Positions 57,084 to 64,000 of a DNA stretch of 64,000 bases are shown here, one piece after another. Source of the DNA: JAMXLO01 sp963850535 (GTDB lineage Bacteria; Pseudomonadota; Alphaproteobacteria; Acetobacterales; Acetobacteraceae); contig CAWKMC010000016.1 of the NCBI GenBank assembly GCA_963850535.1, positions 164,954 to 228,953 of the forward strand. Direction: 5' to 3'. The notes below the pieces were generated by a model, which was not told the origin of the DNA, did no database searches, and saw only the letters and a list, made by a program, of their open reading frames with translations. How positions within the stretch are numbered: the first letter of the stretch is position 1; every line of letters starts with the position of its first letter. Made by a program: the position numbers and the translations under genes.

Positions 57084-58151
57084 TCAGTCTTGCGCTGGCC
57101 CCAGATCCGGCGGTGGATAGTAAGGCTTCTCGCCCAACGCGTGGACGCGCTGCCAGAATGCCTCGCCGCTGGCCTTGCCGACCTCGTCGAGATCGGCCGC
57201 CTGGCGCCACATGTTCCATGACTCCGGATGCAGGCGGCTGGCCTCGGCCAGATGCGTATCAGCTTCTGCCGTGTTGCCGCGCTGGCGCAGCCACACGCCC
57301 AGGCGGAAATGTGCCTGCGCCAATGCGATCTCCGGGGTGATCCGCGGCAGTCGTGCCACTGCGGTGTCTGCCGGCAATGCGTAACGCCCGGTCAGCACCC
57401 AGTCGCGCACCGCATCGAGATACGCAGAGCGCGCTGCAAGACGCGCGGCCTGGTGTGCGGGGGCGAGTGTGCGCGTGGTGCGGTCCATCATGCGGAAATG
57501 GTCGGTCGAACCGGCGTTCTCCGGTGGCCGCACGACGCGGCCCGCTTCATCGATCCACACCGCCTGCGGCACGTTGACCATGCCGTAGAGATCGGCGACG
57601 CGATGCTCGGTGTCGATCAGGCACCAGGTACCTGTGCACCGGCCTGCTCGATCCATGGACGCGCATGTTCGGCGCCGCGGCTTTCCTCCGCGACGGCGAC
57701 GATCATGAACTTTTCGTCCTTCAGGCTGTCGAACAATTGCTGCCACACGGGCAAGTCAAAGCGACAGCCTCACCAGGACGCCCAGGTACAGAGGAACACT
57801 TTTTTCCCACGCAGCGCCGAAAGCGTGTGCGGCGTACCGGCGAGATCGGGCAGGGTGAAGTCGGGCGCCGTCAGTCCGGCGAGCGCGTCGTTGCGCTGTT
57901 GCGCGCCGGCGCCCAGCACCCAGGTTTCGCCGCGCGGCATCGTTGACCACCGGGCAGCCGAGTGTGCGCCAGAACGCGGCGACATCGACGCGGTCCTCCT
58001 GCACCGGCGTCGGCACACAGAGATCGTCGCGGCACATGCCCTCGGGCTTCAGCGTCCAGCCGGTTGCGCGTTCGGCGTCCTCGGCCGACAGAAATAGCCC
58101 GTTCGTGGCGGCCACGGTCAGTTCACCCTGATCGGTCAGCACGGTTACCAT
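57084..58151 (-). CDS. Thioredoxin-fold (TlpA/redoxin) protein with TPR tail; in-frame TGA at active-site Cys
   Basis: About 355 aa if two frame slips (near 57945 and 57630) and one in-frame TGA (57770-57772) are read through. Start ATG at 58151 with GGGAGGAGG. Order: N-terminal module (GELTVAATNGLF, DDLCVPTP), redoxin domain (APDFTLPDLAGTPHTLSALRG, KKVFLCTWASW, TGA, GCRFDLPVWQQLFDSL), LIDTEHRVADLYGMVNVPQAV, then a helical TPR-like tail (IALAQAHFRLGVWLRQRGNTAEADTH, split by one base in my quote). In TlpA-type proteins the residue after WASW is the nucleophilic Cys, so TGA sits exactly there. A perfect 9-bp stem follows. It is either a selenoprotein or a gene with a single Cys-to-stop change. 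Confidence 0.7.
57723..57770 (-). other. SECIS-like hairpin directly after the in-frame TGA
   Basis: On the minus strand AGGCTGTCG (starting with the A of TGA) pairs perfectly with CGACAGCCT, enclosing a 30-nt interior. Inside, TTGCC pairs with GGCAG around the apical loop CGTGT, 20 nt after the TGA, with G as second loop base. This meets the general bacterial SECIS pattern (short upper stem, loop 16-37 nt after UGA, G in the first two loop bases). Confidence 0.5.
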
Positions 58152-58222
58152 CGCGGCCTCCTCCCTTGCCGGGGTGCAGGCAAACACGTTGAATGCCGGC
58201 CACGCAAGTTGGGGGGACATCG

Positions 58223-58987
58223 ATGCCGAAACTCGCGGGCAAGATCGCGTGGATCACCGGCGCCGGCAGCGGTATCGGCGAGTCAGCCGCGCTGGCGCTG
58301 GCCGATGAGGGCGCCACGACCGTGCTGACGGGGCGCACCGCCGAGAAGCTGGAGCGCGTTGCTGCGCGCATCAAGCAGCAGGGTGGTGAGGCGCATGTTC
58401 AGCCAGCCGATCTGATGGACAGCAAGCAGGTACAGGCGGTTGGCGCGTTCATCCGCAACTCGCTCGGGGGTCGGCTGGATATCCTGGTGAACAATGCGGG
58501 GCTGAATATCCTCGATCGTCATTGGGACAAGCTGTCACCCGAAGGCATCGACCAGTTGGTGAACGGCAACCTGACTCAGGCCCTGTATTGCGTGACGGTC
58601 GCGCTGCCGATGATGCGTGCGCAGAAGGACGGACTGTTGGTCCACACCGCCTCGATCGCCGGACGCCTGGTCGGGGGCTTTCCTGGTCCGATCTACACCG
58701 CGGCGAAACATGGCGTGGTGGCGATGAGCCACACGATCAACCAGCAGGAGTGTGTCAACGGCATTCGCTCGACGGTGTTCCTGCCGGGCGAAGTCGCGAC
58801 GCCGATCCTGGATAAGCGGCCCAATCCGGTTGGGCCGGAAGTGCGGGCGCAGATGGTGCAGCCGGAGGATTGCGGCGATCTGATCCGCTACGTTGCCTGT
58901 CTGCCGAGGCACCTGGTGATGAGCGAGGTGTGGCTGGCGCCGACGCATAACCGCAGCTACATCGCCGCCCTGCAACAGAAACTCTGA
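58223..58987 (+). CDS. SDR family oxidoreductase
   Basis: 254 aa from ATG at 58223, ribosome site GGGGGGA. SDR motifs: TGAGSGIGESAALAL, VNNAGLNI, VHTASIAG and IYTAAKHGVVAM with Tyr-Lys. It is divergent from the thioredoxin-fold gene and followed by a 2-hydroxyacid dehydrogenase 8 bases later. The C-terminus (VWLAPTHNRSY) lacks the usual DGG. Substrate unknown. Confidence 0.88.
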   Translation: MPKLAGKIAWITGAGSGIGESAALALADEGATTVLTGRTAEKLERVAARIKQQGGEAHVQPADLMDSKQVQAVGAFIRNSLGGRLDILVNNAGLNILDRHWDKLSPEGIDQLVNGNLTQALYCVTVALPMMRAQKDGLLVHTASIAGRLVGGFPGPIYTAAKHGVVAMSHTINQQECVNGIRSTVFLPGEVATPILDKRPNPVGPEVRAQMVQPEDCGDLIRYVACLPRHLVMSEVWLAPTHNRSYIAALQQKL

Positions 58988-58995
58988 GAGAAACG

Positions 58996-59975
58996 ATGGC
59001 GTCCAATCGCAAGAAGGTCATGCTGCCGCACAATATGGGCAAGGAGGGCGTCGATAAGCTGCGCGCCCGCGATGACATCGAGGTGGCGATCTATCCCGCG
59101 ACGATCGGTCAGGCCGACCTGTTGCCGATGCTGTCGGATATCGTCGGTATCGCGCTGTCCGGCACGCCGTATCGAAGGCGGAAATGAATGCGTCGCCGGC
59201 GATGGAGGTGGTGGCGCGCATCGGCGTGGGCTACGACGCGGTGGAGGTGCCGGCGCTGACGGCGCGCCGCGTGCCGCTGATGGTGGCCGGCACGGCGAAC
59301 TCCACGTCGGTGGCGGAGCATGCATTTCATCTGATGATGGCGTTGGCCAAACGCAGCACGGCACTGGATGCGATGGTGCGCAAGGGCACGTGGGGCGATC
59401 GGCATGATGGTCTGCCGATGGAGCTTGCGGGCAAGACCGTGCTGATCGTTGGGTTCGGTCGCATCGGCACGCGTTCGGCTCGGCGCTGCCTGGGCTTCGA
59501 TATGAACGTGCTGATCTATGATCCGTATGCGCCGGCGGAGAAGATCGCCGCGGCCGGCTGCGAGCGCGTGACCGATCTCGACGCTGCGTTGCCGCGCGCC
59601 GACTTTGTTTCCATCCATTGCCCGAAGAATCCGGAGACGATCGGCATGTTCAATGCTGCGCGCTTCTCGCGCATGAAGCGCGGCGCGTTGATCGTCAACA
59701 CCGCGCGCGGCGGCATCATCGATGAGCCGGCGCTGCATGCGGCGCTGACATCCGGGCATCTGGCGGGGGCGGGACTGGACGTGTTCGACGCGGAGCCGAC
59801 GCCGGTGAACAACACGCTGCTCGCGCTCGACACGGTGATTGCCTCGCCGCACATGGCGGGTGTTACGACCGAGTCGGTGGCCGGCATGGCGGTGGTGACG
59901 GCGGAGAACATTCTGAGCGTGCTGGACGGCAAGCCGAACCGGGACAATGTGATCAACCAGGAGGTGCTGGACTGA
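58996..59975 (+). CDS. D-2-hydroxyacid dehydrogenase (frameshifted near 59172)
   Basis: About 326 aa. The first frame (KKVMLPHNMGKEGVDKLRAR to LSGTPYR) ends at 59187; one lost base near 59172 shifts to KAEMNASPAMEVVARIGVGYD. Rossmann motif VLIVGFGRIGTRSARRCLGFD, catalytic Arg in VNTARGGIIDE, Glu in FDAEPTP and His in IASPHMAGVT. NAD-dependent reduction of a 2-keto acid. Its stop overlaps the next start (TGATG). Confidence 0.87.
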
Positions 59976-60901
59976 TGTTGGAAACTCCGGGGTTTCATCA
60001 CCTGCATCTGAACTCGGTCGATCCCGATGCGGCGATCGACTGGTATGTGCGGCAGTTTCCGACCTGCACGAGGGGCGAATGGGCCGGCATTCCTGCGCTG
60101 CTGTCGCCCAACAACGTCATGGTGCTGTTCACCAAGGTTGATCGCGCTGCGTCCGACGCAGCCGCAGAGTGCGATCTGGCATTTCGGCTGGCATGTCACC
60201 GATGTGCGGCGAGAGTCTCGCTGCATATGCAGCAGCGTTCGGACGTGCAGCTGCTGCCGCTCTACACCACCGATGAGGGCGGGTCGGTGCTGGTGAGCAG
60301 CGATACGTGGCCGAATGTCGGCGGCGTGCTCGGGCTGACCCGTTCGCAGATCGCCGAGGCGCGCGCCAAGGGCGTGCAGCCGCCCGGCGGTGGCGGGTTC
60401 GCGTATATGACGGGGCCGGATGATGCGCTGGTGGAGTACGCGGGGAACCATCCGGCCGAGCGGTTCAACCATGTGCATCTGTGGCAGGAGGAGCCGTTGT
60501 GCGCATTGCTCTGGTATCAGCAGCATCTGAACGCGCCAGTCCGCGCGGGCTTCAGCGGCGCACTGCCGACCGAGGCCGACTGCAAAGTGCCGCGCGGGGC
60601 GGATCGCACCTGGCCGGCGCTGAACCGCGAGGGCATGTTCCGCACGCCGCGTGCCGGTGTGGAGTTCGGCGACGTTGTGCTGACCTGGTATGCCAATCAG
60701 GGCGAGACGCCGCTGGCGAGCTCCCGCGGACAGCTGCAGGACCATTTTGCGCTGAGCGTGGCCGATCTCGATGCGTGGGTGGAGAAGCTGCATGCCGAGA
60801 AGGTGGTGGTTCTCGAAGAGCCATATCGGCTGGGCACAGCGCGTGCGGTCATGATCGAGGGGCCGAGTCGCGAGGCGATTGAATTGGTCGAGGTGCGGTA
60901 G
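59975..60901 (+). CDS. VOC/glyoxalase-fold protein with an internally scrambled segment
   Basis: 308 aa, continuous frame. Two VOC modules: N-terminal FHHLHLNSVDPDAAIDWYVRQF and LSPNNVMVLF, and C-terminal GVEFGDVVLTWYANQGE, DHFALSVADLDAWVEKL and IEGPSREAIELVEV. Between about 60155 and 60243 the frame reads unlike the family, while the other two frames give WHFGWHVTDVR and ESLAAYAAAF; three indels that cancel explain this. So the open frame hides a local error. Likely a metal-dependent lyase/dioxygenase-fold enzyme. Confidence 0.75.
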   Translation: MLETPGFHHLHLNSVDPDAAIDWYVRQFPTCTRGEWAGIPALLSPNNVMVLFTKVDRAASDAAAECDLAFRLACHRCAARVSLHMQQRSDVQLLPLYTTDEGGSVLVSSDTWPNVGGVLGLTRSQIAEARAKGVQPPGGGGFAYMTGPDDALVEYAGNHPAERFNHVHLWQEEPLCALLWYQQHLNAPVRAGFSGALPTEADCKVPRGADRTWPALNREGMFRTPRAGVEFGDVVLTWYANQGETPLASSRGQLQDHFALSVADLDAWVEKLHAEKVVVLEEPYRLGTARAVMIEGPSREAIELVEVR

Positions 60902-60966
60902 GAAACCTGAGCCTTGTGCAACCTGCGTGCTTGACCCGGCTCGCGGCGACTTGGCAGGCATGAAGC

Positions 60967-61692
60967 ATGTCCGTTTCGCTGTCAGTGCGTTTCGTCCGGC
61001 TGCTGCTGTGCGGCATGCTGGTGACGACGCCGGGGGCGATGGCGCAGACGCCGACTACCCAGCCGGCCACGCAGCAGCAGCCGAAGCCCAAGCAGACGCC
61101 CGTCGTGCGGCCACGCGGTCCAACCCACGCACAGAAGCCGCCGGCAAAGGCGCCTGCAAAATCGCCGGCCAAAGTTTTGCCGCCGGCTCCCGCACCAGCG
61201 CCAGTCCCTGTGCCGGCACCAGCAGAGGAGCAGAAGCCGCCGGAAACCGAGGTCAATAAGGGCTCCGCGACCGGCTTGCCGTTGCCTCGCTTCGCCGCGC
61301 TGCGTTCGGATGAGGTCAATCTGCGGGCCGGGCCCGGGACGCGTTATCCGATCGACTGGATCTACAAGCGCCGCGATCTGCCGGTGGAGATCCAGCGTGA
61401 ATTCGAAGTGTGGCGGCTGGTGCAGGACCCCGATGGGATCAAGGGCTGGGTGCACCAGGCGACGCTTACCGGGCGGCGCAGCTTCATCGTGACCGGTGGC
61501 GATGCCACAATGCGGCGGGATCCGAAGGACAATGCTTCAGCGGTCGCGATCCTGAAGCCGGGCGTCATCGGTCGCCTGCGTTCGTGCCAGGCGGGATCCG
61601 ACTGGTGTCAGGTGCAGGTGGGCGACCACCGCGGCTACCTGAAGCGCGGACAGTTGTGGGGCATCCTGCCGAATGAGGTGGTCGCAGGCTGA
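60967..61692 (+). CDS. Exported protein with two bacterial SH3 domains
   Basis: 241 aa. Signal peptide (VRFVRLLLCGMLVTTPGAMAQ), a Pro/Ala/Lys-rich spacer to residue 95, then SH3b domains (VNLRAGPGTRYPIDWIYKRRD, WRLVQDPDGIKGWVHQATL; then DATMRRDPKDNASAVAIL, SDWCQVQVGDHRGYLKR). Periplasmic, probably peptidoglycan-associated. The spacer is low-complexity and would reach across the periplasm. Often found near hydroxyacid dehydrogenase genes in alphaproteobacteria (from memory). Confidence 0.82.
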   Translation: MSVSLSVRFVRLLLCGMLVTTPGAMAQTPTTQPATQQQPKPKQTPVVRPRGPTHAQKPPAKAPAKSPAKVLPPAPAPAPVPVPAPAEEQKPPETEVNKGSATGLPLPRFAALRSDEVNLRAGPGTRYPIDWIYKRRDLPVEIQREFEVWRLVQDPDGIKGWVHQATLTGRRSFIVTGGDATMRRDPKDNASAVAILKPGVIGRLRSCQAGSDWCQVQVGDHRGYLKRGQLWGILPNEVVAG

Positions 61693-61885
61693 TCGCGACG
61701 GCGCGTGCGACCGCCGCGTTGATCAGCTCGGCGAAGGAGTGTCTGCACCACGAGGCAAATTGGACCTTTCTCATCGACCGCCTCGTGGTGCGGCGGCCGG
61801 GGTTGAGCGTGGTCGAAACTCCAGCACCATTCCCGAAAGGGAACAGCGATTTCGCCAAATCGTTTCACAGAGATGGCAGACGAAG

Positions 61886-62278
61886 ATGGCCCGAATGCAC
61901 GAAGCCGAAAGCGTGACGGACAACCAAACCGTTGCAGTAGTGGGCCTTGATGCCTCGGCCGGCGGCAATGAGGCTATTGCACAGTTTTTCGATGCTATGC
62001 CCGCCGACAGCGGCGCAGCTTTCGTGGTCGTGTTGCACCTGTCACCCGACAGAGAAAGCCAGCTGTCTTCGATCGTAGCGCGACACACGTCCATGCCCGT
62101 CACTGAAATCGTAGACGGTCTCAGTATTCATCCCTGATCACATTCACATTATCGCGCCTGGCTACGACATAACGCTTGCCGGCGACACCTGCATCTGACG
62201 AAACAGGCACAACCGAGACGCCAAGCCCATCCCATTGATGTCTATTCAAGTCGATCGCAGACCTCGGGCGCCGAATGA
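61886..62278 (+). pseudogene. CheB-type methylesterase domain relic
   Basis: ATG at 61886. TVAVVGLDASAGGNEAIAQFF, SGAAFVVVLHLSPDRESQL, IVARHTSMPVTEIVDGLSI is a CheB catalytic domain (Ser in SAGG) as found at the start of CheB-CheR-kinase fusions. A slip at 62134 then gives DHIHIIAPGYDITLAGDT, and another HLTKQAQPRRQAHPIDV, ending in a stop at 62278. All later domains are gone. The 193 bases before it (61693-61885) hold only a promoter-length gap. Confidence 0.7.
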
Positions 62279-62322
62279 AGGAGACATTCCTCGACCTCCC
62301 GGGCCCATGACTTCCCGCCGCA

Positions 62323-62517
62323 ATGGTCTGGCTGAGCAGACGATATGCATCCCTGGCTGAGTATCTCGGCCCGTATGGAATGGCGGCGAATAAAGGGAGA
62401 CGTCGTTCTGGCGGAGGGAGTGGGACCCATAAGTCGAAAGAAGTGGCAGCTATCTTGGGTATCTCTATGACCTCCGCCAAAATGCCCCCACGGATTGCCC
62501 CACAGGTGACCTGATCA
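62323..62517 (+). pseudogene. Possible LuxR-type helix-turn-helix relic
   Basis: Two frames together give DVVLAEG and KSKEVAAILGIS, resembling the LuxR-family DNA-binding helix (VLxLVAEGxSNKEVAxxLGIS). The rest is not recognisable. It is short and uncertain. Confidence 0.35.
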
Positions 62518-62540
62518 GGCTTCGCTATGTTCTAGGCAGA

Positions 62541-62558
62541 CCCCGCACATGTCCGGGG
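62541..62558. terminator. Hairpin CCCCG/CGGGG
   Basis: A 5-bp GC stem with an 8-nt loop between the decay zone and the small-gene cassette; no U-tract. Possibly a terminator or leader hairpin. Confidence 0.2.
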
Positions 62559-62630
62559 ACAAGCCTGTTGACCCGATGGGCTGCGCCGGATGCAGGTTCG
62601 AACGCCGGAGCATCGAAGGGCCCGGTCTTG

Positions 62631-63210
62631 ATGAACAGCAGTGAACTGGAACTCGCTGCGCGCTACGCGATGTTGGTCGAGCGGCTGAAGGAAGGTACGC
62701 AGAAGGGAGCGTGGGGGTGCCGATCCCCTCGTCTGTGCAGACTTTCAGCTTCAAACGGTCTTAGAGTTCCTGTCACACGATCCGGCCCTGGTCGCAACCG
62801 ACACTTGCGCGCCGCTCATGCGGCTATACGCAGAGCGACACGATGCGCGGCGGAAGGCCAAGGGTCGATCCAGTGGTGGGCGGCCGAGCAATCCTTACGT
62901 TTCTTATGCTCACACATTCCTCGCGGCCGCGCTGGACTGCTTGGTGACACACGGCAAAATGCCGGCGAGTGCGGCGACACAGTGGCTTCGTGAGGAAATC
63001 CGGGGTCGCAAACTGCCAGTGCCGAACGCCAACGTTTTGCGCGGCTGGCGTGAGGATGCTCGCCGCGGAAAATGTTCAGCAGCACAGCTCAAGCAATTTC
63101 AAATGCTCCAAAAGCGCCAGCGAGACAAGTCCATCACAGGCGAACATGCAGCCAAGCGTGAGGCAACGGCAATCCTCGCCATGTTTGAGACGGGCAGGCT
63201 TACGTTGTAG
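62631..63210 (+). CDS. Hypothetical protein, mobile-element type (frameshifted near 62712)
   Basis: About 193 aa across one slip. First frame: MNSSELELAARYAMLVERLK; second: GADPLVCADFQLQTVLEFL, SHDPALVATDTCAPLMRLY, RSSGGRPSNPYVSYAHTFL, ATQWLREEIRGRKLPVPNAN and VLRGWREDARRG. Helical and charged, without signal peptide; VLRGWR resembles the end of small DNA-binding proteins. I do not recognise the family. It begins a plus-strand set of small, closely packed genes. Confidence 0.5.
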
Positions 63211-63307
63211 CCAGAATACCGGGAAAACCATGATGTTTTCCCGGCACCCCGTGTGTTTTGGATCACTCCGTCCCTGGGCGTCCCAGGGCATGAAACGGAG
63301 TACCGAA

Positions 63308-63569
63308 ATGAAGGACGGTACCACGAGCAAATACGCCTCGGTTGCAGCGTCTGTCTCACACATTGCGCGAGCGCCAACATCACTCGCGTACCGGACTTTA
63401 TCGTCTAGCCGCTAAATACCCCGGCCTCTTCAGGAAGATGGGCCGGACTACTCTGGTCGATGTCCTGATGCTCGACACGATCGAGGCAGCGCTCCCGGAC
63501 GCCAAGGTCCGGCCCGACCAGACGCGCTCTGTCGGTGTGATCATAAATAGGAAGAGGAGAGCGCCGTAA
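63308..63569 (+). CDS. Small helix-turn-helix-like protein (probable frameshift near 63355)
   Basis: ATG at 63308 has a proper ribosome site (CGGAG), giving MKDGTTSKYASVAAS, but the conserved-looking part TGLYRLAAKYPGLFRKMGRT and LVDVLMLDTIEAALPDAKVRP lies in the other frame, which has no good start of its own. The pattern resembles AlpA/excisionase-like DNA-binding proteins. 97 bases upstream (63211-63307) hold no gene. Confidence 0.45.
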
Positions 63570-63845
63570 TTGAACACGATGGAAGCGAGCGCGCTGATCC
63601 GCATCGACCTGCGGCGCGCATTTCCCCCGCCAGCGCCGCCGCGTCGCGCTGGTCGGCGCATGCGCGCGCTTGCACGAAAACTGTTTAGAGAGCGCCACCC
63701 CGACGAAGTCCTGCCACGCGGCCAAAGAATGCACGAAGCAAAAGCGCTGCTCGGCGTTCTTGAACGAGCGGGGCACCGGGGATTGCCGCGGCCCCAGACG
63801 GTCCGCGGGTGGCTAGCCTATTTTTCACGGGAGCATGAGGTATGA
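63570..63845 (+). CDS. Small basic hypothetical protein
   Basis: 91 aa from TTG at 63570, 9 bases after GAGGAG and joined to the preceding stop; the first ATG is at 63579. Rich in Arg/Pro (LRRAFPPPAPPRRAGRRMRAL), ending in TVRGWLAYFSREHEV. No signal peptide. Its stop overlaps the next start (ATGA). Confidence 0.45.
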   Translation: MNTMEASALIRIDLRRAFPPPAPPRRAGRRMRALARKLFRERHPDEVLPRGQRMHEAKALLGVLERAGHRGLPRPQTVRGWLAYFSREHEV

Positions 63846-64000
63846 ACGAACAGGAAGCCCTTGAACTCGTGGAGGCAGACATGGCTGCCGGCCATGAGCT
63901 GGCGAAAGAGTTGGTCAGGGCACAAGAGCAGGATGCCTTTCGGTATGAACCGGTCGCCTTCGCGATCGCCATCCTGCTGAACAGTGGCGAGAAGCAGGGT
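63842..64000 (+). CDS. Hypothetical protein, 3' end outside window
   Basis: Open from ATG 63842 to the window end (53 codons): acidic and helical, starting MNEQEALELVEADMAAGHEL. The 4-base ATGA overlap with the preceding gene supports translation. Family not recognised. Confidence 0.5.
   Translation, partial: MNEQEALELVEADMAAGHELAKELVRAQEQDAFRYEPVAFAIAILLNSGEKQG

Noticed and set aside
61100..61230. Apparent repeat array (CCGGC/AAAG/CCTGCA units)
   Set aside because: It is the Pro/Ala/Lys-rich linker of the SH3 protein, with irregular units; not a CRISPR or tandem repeat.
62590..62620. GGTTCGAAC, similar to a tRNA T-loop, near a suspected element edge
   Set aside because: Flanking bases do not form a T-stem and no anticodon or acceptor stem is present upstream.

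Overview
The window is high-GC (about 63%) bacterial DNA with dense, mostly operon-arranged genes. Gene content (heterotetrameric sarcosine oxidase, CstA, MlaA/MlaC, FixL-like kinase, many SDRs, acyl-CoA enzymes, polar amino-acid and FrcABC-type sugar transporters) points to an alphaproteobacterium. I infer Rhodospirillales, probably Acetobacteraceae, by gene style only. No rRNA, tRNA or CRISPR array was found.

Layout. 0-5.8 kb: a plus-strand operon with the end of sarcosine oxidase alpha, its gamma subunit, an SDR, a small dimeric-barrel protein, an epoxide-hydrolase-like enzyme and an acyl-CoA ligase. 5.7-13.3 kb: DUF72, cstA-ybdD under a perfect FNR-type box, an AtzG-like/amidase pair, pobA and an iron-type dehydrogenase. 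13.3-16.6 kb: a CheY-like protein diverging from a hybrid kinase with the FixL heme-ligand signature, then an FMN reductase. 16.6-22.6 kb: a CoA-dependent aromatic degradation cluster (aminobenzoyl/salicylyl-CoA type monooxygenase-reductase, SDR, enoyl-CoA hydratase, RidA, with a divergent aryl-CoA ligase). 22.6-28.8 kb: an epimerase, the relic of a large DNA methyltransferase, an amino-acid ABC transporter and gentisate dioxygenase. 28.8-41.3 kb: housekeeping (DegP, MlaC, MlaA, MetF, UvrD/PcrA, PrmA, PepP, a MoeB-DsrE fusion, QueC) and a second CheY-like protein. 41.4-48.9 kb: a decayed SAM/adenylate-cyclase/ATPase/TPR gene, then an exported lipoprotein, caspase/WD40 protein and beta-barrel set. 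49.4-52.1 kb: a sugar ABC transporter. 52.1-55.3 kb: two Pro/Ala-rich hypotheticals, then an inverted-repeat-bounded mosaic of ParA, RtcB and IS1-type transposase relics around a Cache-domain gene with a second, identical FNR box. 55.4-61.7 kb: small enzymes, including a thioredoxin-fold protein whose active-site cysteine codon is TGA, followed by a hairpin that fits a bacterial SECIS element. 61.9-64 kb: CheB and LuxR relics, then overlapping small genes like those of a phage or integrative element.

Working together: aromatic compounds enter by PobA, the CoA-ligase/monooxygenase cluster and gentisate dioxygenase. Oxygen-linked control is suggested by the heme-PAS kinase and two FNR boxes. 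Caveat: about thirty apparent single-base frameshifts, many in conserved housekeeping genes and most beyond 35 kb, suggest consensus errors as well as true gene decay. Frameshifted genes are given here as one locus with the break noted.
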